In this document: piece by piece, positions 1 through 9,187 of the stretch
Layout of the letters: every line of letters starts with the position of its first letter
Numbering within the stretch: the stretch's first letter is position 1
NCBI RefSeq assembly: GCF_003989795.1
Contig: NZ_RZHG01000003.1
Coordinates: forward strand, 165,140 to 229,139
Direction of reading: 5' to 3'
Length of the DNA: 64,000 bases
Origin: Vreelandella andesensis
GTDB taxonomy: Bacteria > Pseudomonadota > Gammaproteobacteria > Pseudomonadales > Halomonadaceae
Translations under genes and position numbers: made by a program
Notes under the pieces: model-generated
The model's database searches: none
The model's input: only the letters and a program-made list of their open reading frames with translations
Told to the model about the DNA's origin: nothing

Positions 1-431
1 CACCCGACTGGTTAGTGGGCGTCGGCGTCAGTATGCCGTTGGTAGACCGTGGCGGTCGTAGTGGCAAAGTACAGGCCGCCGTCAGCACAGTATCAGAACT
101 ACGCTACCGCCAACAGGCGGCCTTCCGCAAACTAGAGCTGTTACTCAATCAACAATATCGCGAAGCGAATCAATCACTTGAAGAGTATCGCGACCTTGCC
201 AGCACAGTGGCGTTGGCAGAAGAGAGCCTTCGCCTGCAAACGCTAGCTTTTTCAGAAGGCGTTGGCCGGGCACTGGATGTAATTGATGCCCAGACCTTCC
301 TTTCTACAACGCATACGCGTCGCGATGCTGCCGCCTTCAGATTCGTAATGTCACTTGCTCAGCTACTCAGCATCACTGGCCAACAAGAATCACTGTTTGA
401 CTATCTCAGCGAAGGAAACCCTATTCCGTGA
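1..431 (+). CDS. Outer-membrane factor (TolC family), C-terminal end
   Basis: The reading frame is open from the first base, so this is the 3' end of a gene that begins before the window. The visible 143 or so residues are helical and heptad-like (NQQYREANQSLEEYRDLA), followed by EGVGRALDVIDAQTFL, a pattern typical of the periplasmic coiled-coil part of TolC/OEP proteins. It would form the outer-membrane channel of a tripartite exporter. The stop overlaps the start of the HlyD adaptor gene by 4 bases, so the two are surely one operon. The substrate cannot be told. An in-frame GTG at 15 is not the true start. Confidence 0.8.
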   Translation, partial: PDWLVGVGVSMPLVDRGGRSGKVQAAVSTVSELRYRQQAAFRKLELLLNQQYREANQSLEEYRDLASTVALAEESLRLQTLAFSEGVGRALDVIDAQTFLSTTHTRRDAAAFRFVMSLAQLLSITGQQESLFDYLSEGNPIP

Positions 432-1441
432 CCAAGCGTAGATTACTTATCCTGGCGGTATTGGCCATTATCGCCATCGCCATATCGGTTGTTTTTTGGC
501 GCACCTACAGCACGCCTGTACCGCGCTTACAGGGCCAAATAGAAGCCCGTCAATACATGGTCTCTTCTAAAGTGCCGGGGCGCCTTGCTGAAGTTGAGTT
601 TCGACGCGGCGATAGTGTCAATGTCGGCGATGTCGTGTTTCGAATCGATAGCCCTGAACTTGAAGCTAAACTGACGCAGGTCGATGCACTCGATACGATT
701 AGCCGCTCGCTGGCGCAGGCGGTTGAAGGTGGCACACGAGAAGAGAAAATAGCCGCTGCTCGCAGCGAGTACCAAAAAGCGCAGGCGGCTGAAAGCATGG
801 CAAGAACAACGTATGAACGCACACGCGTATTAGCCGAGCAAGGCGTAGTGGCCCGCCAACGACTAGATGAAGCCTTTACACTGCTTCGCGTCGCTGAACA
901 AACCCGCATCACAGCAGGAGAGCTACTTCGCTTGGCCGACGCTGGCCCTCGTGAAGAGGCGCGCTCTGCCAGCCGCGCTGGCGAAGACATAACCGCTAGC
1001 CTACGCGATGAAATCAATGAACTACTTGAGGACTCGCTGGCAATTGCGCCTCACAAGGGCATTGTCAGTAATGTATTGCTAAACCCAGGTGAGCTGGTTC
1101 CGCAAGGTTTTCCAGTGGTAATGATTACTGACCTAGATGAAGCCTGGGCACTGTTTAATGTGCGCGAAGATCTGCTTCAGCATTTCTCGCAAGGCAGCGA
1201 GTTCGATCTTGATGTTCCCGCTCTTGGCCAACAGGCACGTTTTAAAGTGAGCCATATTGCAGCGCTAGGCGACTTTGCAACATGGCGCGCCACTGTTCCC
1301 GGTCGTGGCTTTGATATGCGAACATTTGAGATAGAAATGCAGCCTATTGAGCCTATTTCAGGCCTAAGGGCAGGCATGAGTGTCTTGCTAGCTTTACCTT
1401 CTGAGGATGCGCAGTCAGGTAGCCAACATGGAGCCGAATAA
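428..1441 (+). CDS. HlyD-family periplasmic adaptor protein
   Basis: 337 residues. An N-terminal membrane anchor (about residues 6-24) is followed by a first lipoyl half with VSSKVPGRLAEVEFRRGDSV, a coiled-coil hairpin (about 75-205), the second lipoyl half (IAPHKGIVSNVLLNPGELV) and a beta-barrel domain. This is the membrane-fusion adaptor that links an inner-membrane ABC-2 pump to the outer-membrane factor. The layout matches the YhiI/YbhG group associated with paired ABC-2 permeases. It overlaps the upstream TolC-like gene by 4 bases and the next permease gene by 14 bases, so translation is probably coupled. Confidence 0.85.
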   Translation: MTKRRLLILAVLAIIAIAISVVFWRTYSTPVPRLQGQIEARQYMVSSKVPGRLAEVEFRRGDSVNVGDVVFRIDSPELEAKLTQVDALDTISRSLAQAVEGGTREEKIAAARSEYQKAQAAESMARTTYERTRVLAEQGVVARQRLDEAFTLLRVAEQTRITAGELLRLADAGPREEARSASRAGEDITASLRDEINELLEDSLAIAPHKGIVSNVLLNPGELVPQGFPVVMITDLDEAWALFNVREDLLQHFSQGSEFDLDVPALGQQARFKVSHIAALGDFATWRATVPGRGFDMRTFEIEMQPIEPISGLRAGMSVLLALPSEDAQSGSQHGAE

Positions 1442-2573
1442 GCTTACTGGCTGTCGGGCGCTTCGAAGCCAGCCGTGGCTGTTTGCTCTGGTTGGTTGGC
1501 TGCCTCCGCTAATGACATTGCTATTTATCGCTGTATTTGAGCTTGGCACCCCGCAATCACTTCCTGTGGGCGTTGTTGACTTAGACCACACCTCTGAATC
1601 ACGCGCATTACAGCGCTATCTGGATGCCAGCCCTGCTCTCGATATGCGGCATCCCTACCCTTCTGCACGCGAGGGATCAGAGGCATTTCAACGGGCAGAA
1701 GTGTTAGCTCTACTGATCATTCCCCAACATTTTGGACGCGATCTACGCATGTCTCTCAGCCCTAAGGCCGTCGCTTTCTATAACAGCCAATACCTGCTGG
1801 CAGGCAAATTCATTTCTTCCGCACTCACTCAATCGAGCATGAATTTTGCCGCCGAAGCAGGTGTCGTCTTGCGACTTGGCCAAGGGTATGCGTTACCACA
1901 AGCAGTGGCAGCAGCAGCCCCCGTGCGCCCACAAATAACGTCACTTTATAATTCGGGTATGAGCTATGCGCGCTTTTTAGTCACCACGATCACACCCGCT
2001 CTTTGGCAAATTGTGATTGTTGTCGCTACGCTGCTTACACTTTGCTGGCGATTAGAAAAAGCACCGCTCCCAGATACGTTCTCTGCTAGAAGTTACGCGC
2101 TCTGGCAACTACTAATGCCTATCTCGTTACTGCTTTGGTTTCAGGGGCTATTAATGCTCGGCCTGTATAGTTACTTTCTCGGTTGGTCGCCAGAAGACAG
2201 CATTGTTTGGTTAGCGGTCGGGATGGCCCTAATGGTGCTGGCTGTTCAGAGCATGGCGACGCTAATTCTCTCCGCGGTAGCCAACAAAATACGTGCGCTG
2301 AGCCTTTGCGCCGCTTATCTAGCGCCGGCCTTTGCCTTTATGGGAATTACCTTCCCAAGGGGCGATATGAATATGCTGGCACGAGTTTGGGGCAACTTAA
2401 TGCCCTCCACTCATTATATTGAGCTCCAGGTAGCCGTGGCTGACCACGGAGCACCGCTAGCTACTTTACTGCCGCCTTTATTGATATTACTGCTGTTCCT
2501 GCTGCCATTCCCCTTGGCCATTCATGCCCTACCCAAACAATTAACCATCAACCCTGCTGAGCAGGTGTCCTAA
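1428..2573 (+). CDS. ABC-2 type transporter permease (first of two)
   Basis: About 381 residues with the ABC-2 layout: one N-terminal membrane segment (about residues 20-40), a large extracytoplasmic domain containing GVVDLDHTSESRALQRYL, and five or six C-terminal membrane segments from about residue 195. It resembles the YhhJ/YbhR exporter permeases. An in-frame ATG at 1407 is also possible; I chose 1428 because the overlap with the adaptor gene is shorter and the protein then begins close to the membrane segment. The last base of its TAA is the first base of the next ATG (TAATG). No ATPase gene is visible in the operon. Confidence 0.8.
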   Translation: MEPNKLTGCRALRSQPWLFALVGWLPPLMTLLFIAVFELGTPQSLPVGVVDLDHTSESRALQRYLDASPALDMRHPYPSAREGSEAFQRAEVLALLIIPQHFGRDLRMSLSPKAVAFYNSQYLLAGKFISSALTQSSMNFAAEAGVVLRLGQGYALPQAVAAAAPVRPQITSLYNSGMSYARFLVTTITPALWQIVIVVATLLTLCWRLEKAPLPDTFSARSYALWQLLMPISLLLWFQGLLMLGLYSYFLGWSPEDSIVWLAVGMALMVLAVQSMATLILSAVANKIRALSLCAAYLAPAFAFMGITFPRGDMNMLARVWGNLMPSTHYIELQVAVADHGAPLATLLPPLLILLLFLLPFPLAIHALPKQLTINPAEQVS

Positions 2574-3790
2574 TGAATGTCTGGCAACGTTTTTGGCAAG
2601 CGTGGCAGGTAGAGATTGCGAATATTTTTGCTGATAAGGCTGTGCTGCTCGTTATTGTCGGCGGTTTACTGTTTTATGCGGTTCTTTACCCACTCCCTTA
2701 TCATAAAAATGTGCCGGGAGAGCAAGCGGTGGCGGTGGTGGATCATGACCACACGCATCTAGCGCGGCAACTGATCCGCATGGCAGATGCGGCTCCTCAA
2801 ATTCGAGTCGCCGCCCAGCCTTCCAGCATGGCGGAAGCAGAAGCCTTATTGGCTAGTGATGACGTTCATGGACTCCTGATCATTCCTTCTGGCTTTGAAC
2901 GCGATGTCTATTTAGGTCGCCCGACCAGCCTCTCATTTGCAGGCGATGCCAGTTACTTTCTGATTTACGGCAATGTTGTCGAGGGCTTACTGACAGCGGC
3001 TACAACACTAAGCGTACAAACCCAACTCGTTGGTAGCTTAATGAAAGGGGAAAACCCTGCGCAGATCCCCGGTCAAATCATGCCTATGCGAATCATCACT
3101 AAACCCGCGTTTAATCCTACGTCGGGTTATATCAATTATATTGTGCCCGCGGTCTTTGTATTAATTTTGCATCAAACATTGTTAATTGCCGCTGGTAGCG
3201 TGACCATCAAAGATCGCGCACGCAGGCGTTTAGGGCAAACTGCGCCATCGCTTGCCTTAGCGCTGCCACTTCGGCTCTTCACCTTCATGCTGATCTACCT
3301 ACTATTTGCCATGCTCTATTTCGGCTTTTTCTTTCAGCTTTATGGCGTGCCCCATGTTGCTGCGCCTAATGAACTACTTGCCTTTAGCGTGCTGTTCTTC
3401 ATGAGCGCAACGCTGTTCGCCATTTGGCTTGGTTATCTTCTGCCGCGACCGGAATTTCCTACTGTCCTAGTGCTTATTTCGTCACTACCGATCGTCTTTA
3501 CCGCTGGGTTTGCCTGGCCTGCAGAAAGCCTACCCAAATGGCTAGATACCCTAACTCTGCTAATTCCAGTAAAACCTGGCATACAAGGCTTTTTGGCGAT
3601 TAACCAAATGGGTGCTCCGCTTCTTAGCATCGGGCGAGAAATCAGCATACTGGTTGGATTATGCGTTGTGTATGGCGGGTGGCTTTGGTGGCTCGCCTGC
3701 CATCAACGCACGTCGAACTCAGCGCGGCGAATGGCGATAGAAACGAAAACAATAAGAAGCGAAAATAACAACAGACGAAAGCGGCGGTGA
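2573..3790 (+). CDS. ABC-2 type transporter permease (second of two)
   Basis: 405 residues, same family as the preceding gene: an N-terminal membrane segment (about 22-42), a periplasmic domain with AVAVVDHDHTHLARQLIRMA, and a C-terminal membrane bundle (about 190-385). The two permeases probably form a heterodimer in a YhhJ/YbhS-YbhR-like exporter. The start overlaps the upstream stop as TAATG. The C-terminus is very basic (IRSENNNRRKRR), and its codons run directly into the left arm of the terminator hairpin at 3781. Confidence 0.8.
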   Translation: MNVWQRFWQAWQVEIANIFADKAVLLVIVGGLLFYAVLYPLPYHKNVPGEQAVAVVDHDHTHLARQLIRMADAAPQIRVAAQPSSMAEAEALLASDDVHGLLIIPSGFERDVYLGRPTSLSFAGDASYFLIYGNVVEGLLTAATTLSVQTQLVGSLMKGENPAQIPGQIMPMRIITKPAFNPTSGYINYIVPAVFVLILHQTLLIAAGSVTIKDRARRRLGQTAPSLALALPLRLFTFMLIYLLFAMLYFGFFFQLYGVPHVAAPNELLAFSVLFFMSATLFAIWLGYLLPRPEFPTVLVLISSLPIVFTAGFAWPAESLPKWLDTLTLLIPVKPGIQGFLAINQMGAPLLSIGREISILVGLCVVYGGWLWWLACHQRTSNSARRMAIETKTIRSENNNRRKRR

Positions 3791-3830
3791 ATATCTCATT
3801 AGGGTTAACCGTATGAGACATCACCGCCGC
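3781..3830. terminator. Long inverted repeat after the exporter operon
   Basis: The arms GCGGCGGTGA and TCACCGCCGC are perfect inverted copies, with an inner CTCAT/ATGAG pair. The left arm contains the last codons of the second permease. The hairpin lies between convergent genes (exporter operon rightward, phaC leftward), so it probably stops transcription from both sides. The T-run on the right is short (TTCTT). Confidence 0.7.
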
Positions 3831-3909
3831 TTCTTACCGTTCTAAACGTTACAGATAGCATAACAATAAAAAACGGCTTTTCATCAGCCCATCATTTTAT
3901 GGTGGCAAA

Positions 3910-5763
3910 TCATTCCGTGGCAGGAAGTTCACCCAACACTTCAGGTATTGTCATTTTCACGTAACGCCCAGGGGCGCTTTCAATAACGCTAAGCTCACCT
4001 TCACCGGGCTGACGCGCTGTCACCATTTTTTCTGGATCAGGGTCAGCATAGCCGTTCTCGGTTACCCATGCCTGCCAGTGTGGCCACCAGGAACCTTCAT
4101 TAAACGATGCTCCCTCTTGCCACGCTTCATGTGTTTCTGGCAGCGCATCGTTAGTCCAATAACCGTATTTATTTTTGTACGGCGGGTTCACAATGCCAGC
4201 AATATGGCCAGAACCACCCAACACAAACGTCACCGGCCCTTTAGGCAACAGAGCGCCATAATAAGTACTGTTCCACTTAGCAATGTGATCTTCTTTCGTC
4301 GATACGAAATAGCTTGGGGCAGATATTTTACGAAGGTCAATCTTCACCTCGTCCAACTCAATGCCGTCCGGCTCTACCAAGCGATTTTCTAAGTACATAT
4401 GGCGTAGGTACCACGCATGGGTACCTGCTGGTAGGTTCGTACCATCGGTATTCCAATACAGCAAATCAAACGCCGCGGGAATCTCACCTTTTAAGTAATT
4501 ATTGATATAAAACGACCAGAAAAGATCATTTTCACGCAATAAATTAAAGGTATAGGCCATCGAGCGGCCATCTAAATACCCCTTCATTTCTAGCGTGTTT
4601 TCAATTCCTTCAACAACGCGTTCGTTGAGGAATACGCCAATATCACCGGGGTCACGGAAATCCTGCAGCGTCGCCATGTAAGTAACGGACTTCACCTTGC
4701 GGCCGCGTCGCGTGCTTGTCAGATAAGCCACCGTTGATGCCGTTAGTGTGCCGCCCACACAATAGCTCAATAGGTTAACTGACTTCTCTCCACAGGCTTG
4801 TTCAATGGCATCCATCGCGCTGATGGGGCCCATTTGCATATAATCAGCCCAGGTAATGTCGCGCTGCTCTGGGCCAGGGTTACGCCAGGAAATCAAAAAT
4901 ACGGTATGCCCCTGATCCACCATCCACTTAACCAGTGAATTGTCTTCTCGCAGGTCAAGGATATAATACTTATTGATCCACGGCGGAATGATCAATAGCG
5001 GTGTTTTAAAGGTTTTTTCCGTGGTGGGCGTATATTGAATCAGCTGAATCAACTCATTCTCATACACCACCGCACCGGGGGTGACGGCAATATTATCGCC
5101 GACACCGAAGGCACTTCGATCTGTCATGCGCACGTTAATACCTTCAGCGGAATTCGCTAGGTCTTCTCGCAAGCGTGTCAAACCATCGACCAAATTCTGA
5201 CCACGAGTTTCCAGCGTGCAGCGCATAACTTCAGGGTTGGTCGCTACGAAGTTAGTAGGCGACATTGCGCTTACCAACTGCCGAGCATAAAACACCAGTT
5301 TACGCTTTTGCGTCGGCTCTAAGTTATCCAGACCTTCAATGAGTTCCTCTACCATCTGCGAAAATAGCAAATACTGCTGCATAATCGCTAAGTAGTAAGG
5401 CTCTTTTGTCCAGGCATCGTCTTTAAAGCGGCGGTCGCCTTTTGCAGGTGTCACCAATGGCGTCACCTGCTCGCCAGCCATCGCGCGTACACCCTGTTGC
5501 CACAGTAGCCACTGATCTTGCAACAACCGTGACTGAGTTTGCCACATTAGGTTGGGGTTACTCATCAGTGACTTAGCGGCAGCTTCAAAGCTTTCGCGCA
5601 TGTCACTTTGAACAGAGTCAGCAGCTTCACTAGGAACAATGCGTGACAGCAAATCCTCAAGCAGGCCTTTGTACTGTTCACCAATACCATCGAGCTGCGT
5701 TTTCCATACTTCCAGCTCTTCTTGAGAAACACCTTGAGACGGCATTTTCCACTCTGACAGCAT
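3910..5763 (-). CDS. phaC: Class I poly(3-hydroxyalkanoate) synthase PhaC
   Basis: About 617 residues. It polymerises (R)-3-hydroxyacyl-CoA into PHA at granule surfaces. A PhaC N-terminal domain is followed by an alpha/beta-hydrolase core. The lipase-like box reads SYCVGGT, with the nucleophile Cys that marks PHA synthases; PPWINKYYILDL and the late SGHIAGIVNPP (catalytic His) also fit. The length matches class I enzymes. I chose the ATG at 5763 (MLSEWKM) because GGGGAGAG lies a few bases upstream; a longer frame reaches 5811 without such a site. phaP lies just upstream, separated by a hairpin, and no phaA/phaB is present. Confidence 0.95.
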   Translation of the reverse strand: MLSEWKMPSQGVSQEELEVWKTQLDGIGEQYKGLLEDLLSRIVPSEAADSVQSDMRESFEAAAKSLMSNPNLMWQTQSRLLQDQWLLWQQGVRAMAGEQVTPLVTPAKGDRRFKDDAWTKEPYYLAIMQQYLLFSQMVEELIEGLDNLEPTQKRKLVFYARQLVSAMSPTNFVATNPEVMRCTLETRGQNLVDGLTRLREDLANSAEGINVRMTDRSAFGVGDNIAVTPGAVVYENELIQLIQYTPTTEKTFKTPLLIIPPWINKYYILDLREDNSLVKWMVDQGHTVFLISWRNPGPEQRDITWADYMQMGPISAMDAIEQACGEKSVNLLSYCVGGTLTASTVAYLTSTRRGRKVKSVTYMATLQDFRDPGDIGVFLNERVVEGIENTLEMKGYLDGRSMAYTFNLLRENDLFWSFYINNYLKGEIPAAFDLLYWNTDGTNLPAGTHAWYLRHMYLENRLVEPDGIELDEVKIDLRKISAPSYFVSTKEDHIAKWNSTYYGALLPKGPVTFVLGGSGHIAGIVNPPYKNKYGYWTNDALPETHEAWQEGASFNEGSWWPHWQAWVTENGYADPDPEKMVTARQPGEGELSVIESAPGRYVKMTIPEVLGELPATE

Positions 5764-5820
5764 ACTCACTCTCCCCTCACCTGCTTGGCAGTCTCTGCCC
5801 AGGCACATCATCCAAAAGAA

Positions 5821-5843
5821 CGCGGCGCCTTGAAGGCGCCGCG
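5821..5843 (-). terminator. Hairpin between phaP and phaC
   Basis: A perfect 10-bp stem (CGCGGCGCCT / AGGCGCCGCG) with a 3-base loop. It is followed in the leftward direction by TTCTTTTGG. It sits after phaP and before phaC, so it should terminate most phasin transcripts and let only some reach phaC. Confidence 0.75.
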
Positions 5844-5856
5844 AACATAATTGCGT

Positions 5857-6267
5857 TTAGCTTTTACGTGAAGATTGGCTAGTCGCTTTAGCAGGCTGCT
5901 CGCCTTTCGCGGCGGCAGTCGCTTGCTCGTTCATTTTCTGCCCAGCTTCGCTAAATAGCTTTTCCATTTCGGTCTTAAACTGCATGCTCATCTCACCCAT
6001 GACGCGCGCGTCTTCTTGCATCTGCTGAGAAAGCTCATTCATCACTTCGGCTTGTTTGGTGCCGAAATCACGCAGGCCTTCTGCATCGTTAATTTCAGTC
6101 GCGCTACGAATGCGTTCGGTACCCATCTGGCTATAGCGTTTCATCGCTTCTAGCTGGTATTGGGTCATCTTTTCCATGTTGTTGAGCATCAGCGAGTTCA
6201 TCTTACGCATTGGCTCAAACATTTTACGAGTTTGCTCGCTGAAGGCGTCCATTGTTTTATCTTGCAT
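5857..6267 (-). CDS. phaP: Phasin family protein
   Basis: 136 residues, helical and rich in Met, Gln and Glu, with SEQTRKMFEPMRKMNSLMLN and further amphipathic heptads; the tail is Ala/Lys/Ser-rich. Phasins coat PHA granules and control their size and number. A frame extends upstream to 6408, but the ATG at 6267 has AGGAG nearby and gives a standard phasin, so I use it. It is transcribed toward phaC. TGC/GCA palindromes lie just upstream and may control it. Confidence 0.9.
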   Translation of the reverse strand: MQDKTMDAFSEQTRKMFEPMRKMNSLMLNNMEKMTQYQLEAMKRYSQMGTERIRSATEINDAEGLRDFGTKQAEVMNELSQQMQEDARVMGEMSMQFKTEMEKLFSEAGQKMNEQATAAAKGEQPAKATSQSSRKS

Positions 6268-6329
6268 AGTGTCTGCTCCTGTCTCTCGTTCCTTGGCATG
6301 AGCCTGGAGTGGCTCATCACATGGCAAAA

Positions 6330-6376
6330 TTGCTGCGCTGCAAAAAGAGTAATCTCTACAATGCTGCTTTGCAACA
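6330..6376. promoter_or_regulatory. TGC-rich palindromes upstream of phaP (candidate phasin regulator site)
   Basis: TTGCTGCGCTGCAA at 6330-6343 is a near-perfect 14-bp palindrome (TTGC.GCGC.GCAA). A second related element, TGCTGCTTTGCAACA, lies at 6362-6376, with centres about 32 bp apart. PhaR-type PHA repressors are known to bind TGC/GCA-rich sites upstream of phasin genes. No phaR gene is in the window, so the assignment is inference. Confidence 0.45.
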
Positions 6377-6422
6377 TTCTTAGCAGCACGCTCTACAACA
6401 CAACACATTTCACATTACATTT

Positions 6423-6839
6423 CTATCCTTTAGCGCGCGAACGCGAAGAAGCTGCCGCATTCGATTTGGCGCTTCTCGCACTGGATGCGCTTTTACCTGT
6501 CGCTGCTGGCTTAGCTTCCTCTTGCTCCTGGGATTCGCCTTGATTCGTATCGCCACCCTGTTCGGTACTGCTGCCCGAGGTTCCCGCTTTGCGCAACATA
6601 TCCAACATCATCTGTTGGTACGTGCCAAAATTAGCCAGTCCCTGCGATACCCCCTGCTGCATCATCGGCTGCTGCATGAAAGGACGCATTAAACTCATGG
6701 GGTCATAACCATCCACCCCTGACTCCATTTGCCGCTGAATATTTTCCAGCAGGCTTTGCTGAAACGCTTCAACGTCCGGCAGCCCTAATGATTGGCGAAA
6801 TTCGTCCGGTGTCAGGTCAAATTCGACATTAATTTTCAT
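6423..6839 (-). CDS. DUF6489-like small protein, PHA-locus neighbour
   Basis: 138 residues beginning MKINVEFDLTPDEFRQSLGL, followed by an amphipathic helix, a Met/Gln-rich stretch (MQQPMMQQG) and a disordered Ser/Ala/Lys tail. I recognise it as the DUF6489 type found beside phasin genes in Halomonas-like bacteria, from memory and without a search. A granule-associated role is plausible from the context only. The ATG at 6839 has AAGGAG upstream; an in-frame start at 6857 is less likely. It points toward phaP, with a 155-bp gap carrying the TGC palindromes. Confidence 0.7.
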   Translation of the reverse strand: MKINVEFDLTPDEFRQSLGLPDVEAFQQSLLENIQRQMESGVDGYDPMSLMRPFMQQPMMQQGVSQGLANFGTYQQMMLDMLRKAGTSGSSTEQGGDTNQGESQEQEEAKPAATGKSASSARSAKSNAAASSRSRAKG

Positions 6840-6899
6840 AGGCAACTCCTTAACCATCTTTCTAGAGTGTAGCAGCGTTACGCTAAGCGCACCGTGCTG

Positions 6900-7991
6900 T
6901 TATTGTTGTTTTAAACGCGGTGTATCAACGCTAACATCGCCATTCTGTCCACGATGACGTAGCCAATGATCTAACAACGTGATTGCCATCATCGCCTCGG
7001 CAATAGGCGTTGCGCGAATACCGACACAAGGGTCGTGGCGGCCTTTCGTTATTACCTCAACTGGCTGGCCATGTACATCAATTGAGCGCCCGGGCGTGGT
7101 AATACTTGACGTTGGTTTCAACGCTAAGCGGGCAACAATTGGTTGGCCGCTGGAAATCCCCCCAAGTACACCGCCTGCGTGATTAGACAAAAACCCTTCC
7201 GGCGTCATTTCGTCACGGTGTTCACTACCACGCTGGGCAATGCAGCCAAATCCAGCACCAATCTCTATCCCTTTTACCGCATTAATGCTCATTAAGCCAT
7301 GCGCTAGGTCAGCATCTAAGCGGTCAAATACCGGCTCGCCTAACCCAACCGGCACACCGTCAGCAATTACTGTGATTTCGGCACCCACGGAGTCCTGATC
7401 GCGACGAAGCTGATCCATATAGACTTCAAGCTCAGCCACTTTGTCCGGGTCGGGACAGAAGAACGCGTTTTCGCCTACCGCGTCCCAGGTTTTGAAGTCG
7501 ATACTGATTGGCCCCAACTGACTCATGTAACCACGAATTTGAATCCCTTGTGCTGCCAATACTCTCTTGGCGATAGCGCCAGCGGCAACCCGCATCGCGG
7601 TTTCCCGCGCGCTAGAGCGCCCGCCGCCCCGATAATCGCGATGACCATACTTGTGATGGTACGTGTAGTCAGCGTGCGCAGGCCGGAATTGATCTTTGAT
7701 TTTAGAGTAGTCGTTGGAGCGCTGGTCGGTATTCTCAATCAGCAAACCAATCGACGTTCCGGTGGTTTTGCCTTCAAACACGCCAGAAAGAATCCGCACC
7801 TGATCCGGTTCTTTGCGCTGAGTGGTATGCCGTGAGCTACCTGGGCGACGGCGATCTAAATCCAACTGAAGGTCGTCTTCACTGATCGGCACACCCGGTG
7901 GGCAGCCGTCAACGATAGCGCCTAACGCGGGACCGTGGCTCTCTCCAAACGTGGTAACGGTAAATAGCTTGCCAAACGTATTGCCAGACAT
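6900..7991 (-). CDS. aroC: Chorismate synthase
   Basis: 363 residues. It converts 5-enolpyruvylshikimate-3-phosphate to chorismate with reduced FMN, the last step of the shikimate pathway. Family signatures are clear: [18 protein letters not shown] near the N-terminus, [18 protein letters not shown], and [17 protein letters not shown] near the C-terminus. The ATG at 7991 ([10 protein letters not shown]) gives the conserved N-terminus. It follows prmB after 13 bases, in the order prmB-aroC known from E. coli. Confidence 0.97.
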   Translation of the reverse strand: MSGNTFGKLFTVTTFGESHGPALGAIVDGCPPGVPISEDDLQLDLDRRRPGSSRHTTQRKEPDQVRILSGVFEGKTTGTSIGLLIENTDQRSNDYSKIKDQFRPAHADYTYHHKYGHRDYRGGGRSSARETAMRVAAGAIAKRVLAAQGIQIRGYMSQLGPISIDFKTWDAVGENAFFCPDPDKVAELEVYMDQLRRDQDSVGAEITVIADGVPVGLGEPVFDRLDADLAHGLMSINAVKGIEIGAGFGCIAQRGSEHRDEMTPEGFLSNHAGGVLGGISSGQPIVARLALKPTSSITTPGRSIDVHGQPVEVITKGRHDPCVGIRATPIAEAMMAITLLDHWLRHRGQNGDVSVDTPRLKQQ

Positions 7992-8004
7992 GGGCGTTAG
8001 TTCC

Positions 8005-8991
8005 TCACGCAAAAGACGCCGCATGGGCGTCGAGTTCAGCGGCGCTCAAGGCAAAAACACCCTGGCCGCCACGCTCGAATTCAAGCCAGATAAAGGGCAC
8101 TTCAGGGAAAGCAGCCTCCACATGGCGGTCGGAATTGCCAACTTCAACAATCAGCCAGCCCTCGTCAGTCAAGTGCTGATGCGCGTCACGCAGAATGCGT
8201 CGCACAATATCTAAACCATCGCTGCCAGCGCCTAATGCCAAGGCAGGTTCGTGGCGGAATTCAGCGGGCATGGTGGCTAGGTCGCGCGCATCAACATAGG
8301 GCGGGTTAGATACGACCAGATCAAAACGCTGACCTTCCAGGCCATCAAACACGTCGGATTCGACAGCCCGCACGCGATCACCAACGTCGTGACGCGTGAT
8401 GTTTTGGCGAGCAACCGCTAAGGCATCCTGGCTAATATCTGCCAACGCTACCTCGCTGGTGGGCAGCACTAATGCAGTGGCGATACCAATACAGCCTGAG
8501 CCAGTACACAAATCCAATACCCGAGCAGGCGGTTCTTCAGGGAACCATGCCGCAAAGCCATCTTCAATCAGCTCGGCAATAGGCGAACGTGGAATTAAGA
8601 CCCGTTCGTCAACGTTGAACGGGAACCCCGCAAAAAAAGCCTCGCCGAGCAAATAAGGTAGCGGACGGCGAGTCGTTACACGCTCTCGCGCCAAGCGAAT
8701 AATGCGTTCGCGCTCTAACGGCAGCAGGCGTGCATCCAGCACCGCCGGGTCGACATTCCACGGCAAGTGCAGTGCGCCCAAGCAAAGTGCAACGGCCTCA
8801 TCCCAAGGCGATTCAGTGCCGTGTCCATAGTGCAACCCCGCCAGATAAAATTCGCTGGAGACCCAGCGTAAATAATCGCGCAGTGTAAAAAGCTCACTCA
8901 CTAATGCCGACTCCGGCAACGAAAGCATTGAGTGATAGGTCTCATCATTAAGGTGCGTGGTCACAGCGGCTCCTGGCGTATAGAAGGTCAT
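8005..8991 (-). CDS. prmB: Ribosomal protein L3 glutamine N5-methyltransferase
   Basis: 328 residues. A helical N-terminal region ([20 protein letters not shown]) is typical of PrmB, followed by a Rossmann methyltransferase with [14 protein letters not shown] (SAM binding) and the catalytic NPPY. It methylates a Gln in the GGQ-like context of ribosomal protein L3. The first ATG at 8991 has no convincing ribosome site, so the exact start is uncertain. It is co-transcribed with aroC and divergent from smrB. Confidence 0.93.
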   Translation of the reverse strand: MTFYTPGAAVTTHLNDETYHSMLSLPESALVSELFTLRDYLRWVSSEFYLAGLHYGHGTESPWDEAVALCLGALHLPWNVDPAVLDARLLPLERERIIRLARERVTTRRPLPYLLGEAFFAGFPFNVDERVLIPRSPIAELIEDGFAAWFPEEPPARVLDLCTGSGCIGIATALVLPTSEVALADISQDALAVARQNITRHDVGDRVRAVESDVFDGLEGQRFDLVVSNPPYVDARDLATMPAEFRHEPALALGAGSDGLDIVRRILRDAHQHLTDEGWLIVEVGNSDRHVEAAFPEVPFIWLEFERGGQGVFALSAAELDAHAASFA

Positions 8992-9060
8992 GATGCGATT
9001 GTACCTTTGACGCCGCTCTGTTCACAGCTCACGATCCACAGTGTCAGTTCGTAACACTGA

Positions 9061-9112
9061 CGATTCACAGCAGCGGTTCACAGTAGCGATTCACAGTAAC
9101 GGTTCACAGTAA
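9061..9112. repeat. Four 13-bp tandem repeats between prmB and smrB
   Basis: Units CGATTCACAGCAG, CGGTTCACAGTAG, CGATTCACAGTAA and CGGTTCACAGTAA follow each other without gaps. Looser copies (CTGTTCACAGCTC) lie just to the left. They sit in the divergent promoter region. Confidence 0.85.
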
Positions 9113-9187
9113 CAACAGGCTCGCTATACTGTACGCTTCTCAATTATGCTTATCTGTTAACACTTCATTTCTCTATTTGAGCCGACC

